From Thermoflavifilum sp. (lineage in GTDB: Bacteria; Bacteroidota; Bacteroidia; Chitinophagales; Chitinophagaceae): 64,000 bases of DNA. The notes under the pieces were generated by a model. That model worked only from the letters and a program-made list of their open reading frames with translations. It made no database searches and was not told the origin of the DNA. The position numbers and the translations under genes are program-made. Numbering within the stretch: the first letter of the stretch is position 1; every line of letters begins with the position of its first letter. The stretch covers positions 310,001 to 374,000 of the forward strand of contig JAIMAQ010000002.1 of NCBI GenBank assembly GCA_023511875.1, in the 5' to 3' direction. Shown one piece after another: positions 63,221-64,000 of the stretch.

Positions 63221-64000
63221 ATGTGGCATCAACAAGTTATACCAGCATTATTCCCTCAGATCATCTTATCGGTAGCGGCTGTGGTGTGCATGTTGCTGAT
63301 TGCAGTGAAACGTAATCATGCTGTGGTACATTTGTTTACCTTACTTTCATTGCTTTTAGCGTTGGGATCTTTGGGCCGCATTCCGGGAGTTATGGGGGTT
63401 GATGGTTTGTTTGTAGTAGACGGGTTGGGGGTATTTATGACGGGTTTGATTTTGATTACGGCGTTTTTCATTGGCATATTTTCCTATCCATATTTTTCGC
63501 AGTCGGTTTTAGAGCGGGAAGAATATTACATATTGCTCTTATTGGCCACGTTAGGAGCTAGCTTAATGGTGATTAGCAATCATTTCATTTCCTTTTTTCT
63601 TTCGCTTGAAATTTTGAGTGTATCGTTGTATGGCATGATAGCTTATACCAAGACATCCACGGTTGCTACGGAAGCGGGGGTGAAATATCTCATGTTGGCG
63701 GCAGTATCTTCGGCCATATTGTTGTTTGGGATTGGGTTGATGTATGTAGCCACAGGGCAGTTAGGATTGTCGGGAATAGGTAGGCAAGCGGTTTACACGC
63801 CTACTTCAGGCTGGTTCACAGCTGGGTTGGGGCTTGTATTGGCGGGTTTGGGATTTAAATTGGCGTTAGTACCTTTTCATTTATGGACACCCGATGTGTA
63901 TTCAGGAGCTCCCGCGCCCACTTCTGCTTTTGTAGCCACTATTTCCAAGGGTAGTGTGTTTGTGTTTTTATGGCGGTTGTTTGATAGCATTGGCAGAGAT
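63221..64000 (+). CDS. nuoN: NADH-quinone oxidoreductase subunit N, 5' part (runs off window)
   Basis: The first 260 codons of the third antiporter-like subunit, beginning MWHQQVIPALFPQIILS. Several membrane segments are visible. Hallmarks are FFLSLEILSVSLYGMIAY (Glu) and FKLALVPFHLWTPDVYSGAPAPTSAFVATISKG (Lys). The frame is open to the last base, so the 3' end lies outside. It is the last nuo gene expected in a nuoA-N operon. Confidence 0.95.
   Translation, partial: MWHQQVIPALFPQIILSVAAVVCMLLIAVKRNHAVVHLFTLLSLLLALGSLGRIPGVMGVDGLFVVDGLGVFMTGLILITAFFIGIFSYPYFSQSVLEREEYYILLLLATLGASLMVISNHFISFFLSLEILSVSLYGMIAYTKTSTVATEAGVKYLMLAAVSSAILLFGIGLMYVATGQLGLSGIGRQAVYTPTSGWFTAGLGLVLAGLGFKLALVPFHLWTPDVYSGAPAPTSAFVATISKGSVFVFLWRLFDSIGRD

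Noticed and set aside
1-64000. CRISPR array, rRNA operon, intact insertion sequence or prophage
   Set aside because: No regularly spaced repeats, rRNA sequence, transposase, integrase or phage structural genes were recognised.

Overview
The window is chromosomal DNA from a member of the Bacteroidota, most likely a Chitinophagaceae-like organism. Several things support this. Genes of families largely confined to the phylum are present: GldC, DUF3127, a DUF6452/DUF6048 pair, DUF6089, and a TonB receptor with an N-terminal carboxypeptidase-regulatory-like domain. Many genes are preceded by the Bacteroidota -7 promoter element TAnnTTTG, and clear Shine-Dalgarno sequences are largely missing. Genus and species cannot be fixed from the sequence alone.

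Layout. 1-2.4 kb: end of a sensor histidine kinase, scpB, and atpG standing apart from other ATP synthase genes. 2.4-3.2 kb: AT-rich and gene-free. 3.2-7.4 kb (minus strand): TonB receptor, a small His-rich exported protein, and a thiolase. 7.4-12.8 kb: pyrD, then an operon of outer-membrane porin (frameshifted), Rieske protein, imelysin and di-heme cytochrome, probably for iron handling or periplasmic redox. 12.9-19.9 kb: aspS, rarA, a CxxCH protein with a truncated haemoglobin, an M28 peptidase, a GH19 enzyme and an ElaA-like acetyltransferase. 19.9-24.5 kb: membrane and envelope proteins of unknown function, and uvrA. 24.5-26.9 kb: a degraded AT-rich island with an Mrr-type nuclease and the remains of a KAP-type P-loop NTPase, bracketed by diverged direct repeats and lying beside tRNA-Ser(GCU). 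27-29.3 kb: dnaA with an unusual repeat-rich upstream region, and a DUF3127 gene. 29.5-39 kb: an ABC exporter, an acyl-CoA dehydrogenase, a translationally coupled hydrolase/glycosyltransferase trio, gldC, yqeY, cvpA and a second hydrolase. 39.1-48.8 kb: an outer-membrane biogenesis cluster (CBS protein, BamA-like protein, nadK, DUF6089, uppS, bamA, two Skp/OmpH chaperones, murI). 48.9-49.7 kb: rpmH-rnpA-yidD. 49.9 kb to the end: a complete-looking complex I operon nuoA-B-CD-E-F-G-H-I-J-K-L-M and the start of nuoN, with nuoC and nuoD fused.

Most of the window is core metabolism and envelope assembly. The accessory or unusual parts are the tRNA-adjacent nuclease island, the porin/Rieske/imelysin/di-heme operon with its single-base lesion, the His-rich protein plus TonB receptor pair, and the cytochrome/haemoglobin pair behind an inverted repeat. 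No CRISPR array, rRNA operon or intact insertion sequence was seen. All functional calls rest on reading translated motifs; no database search was run.
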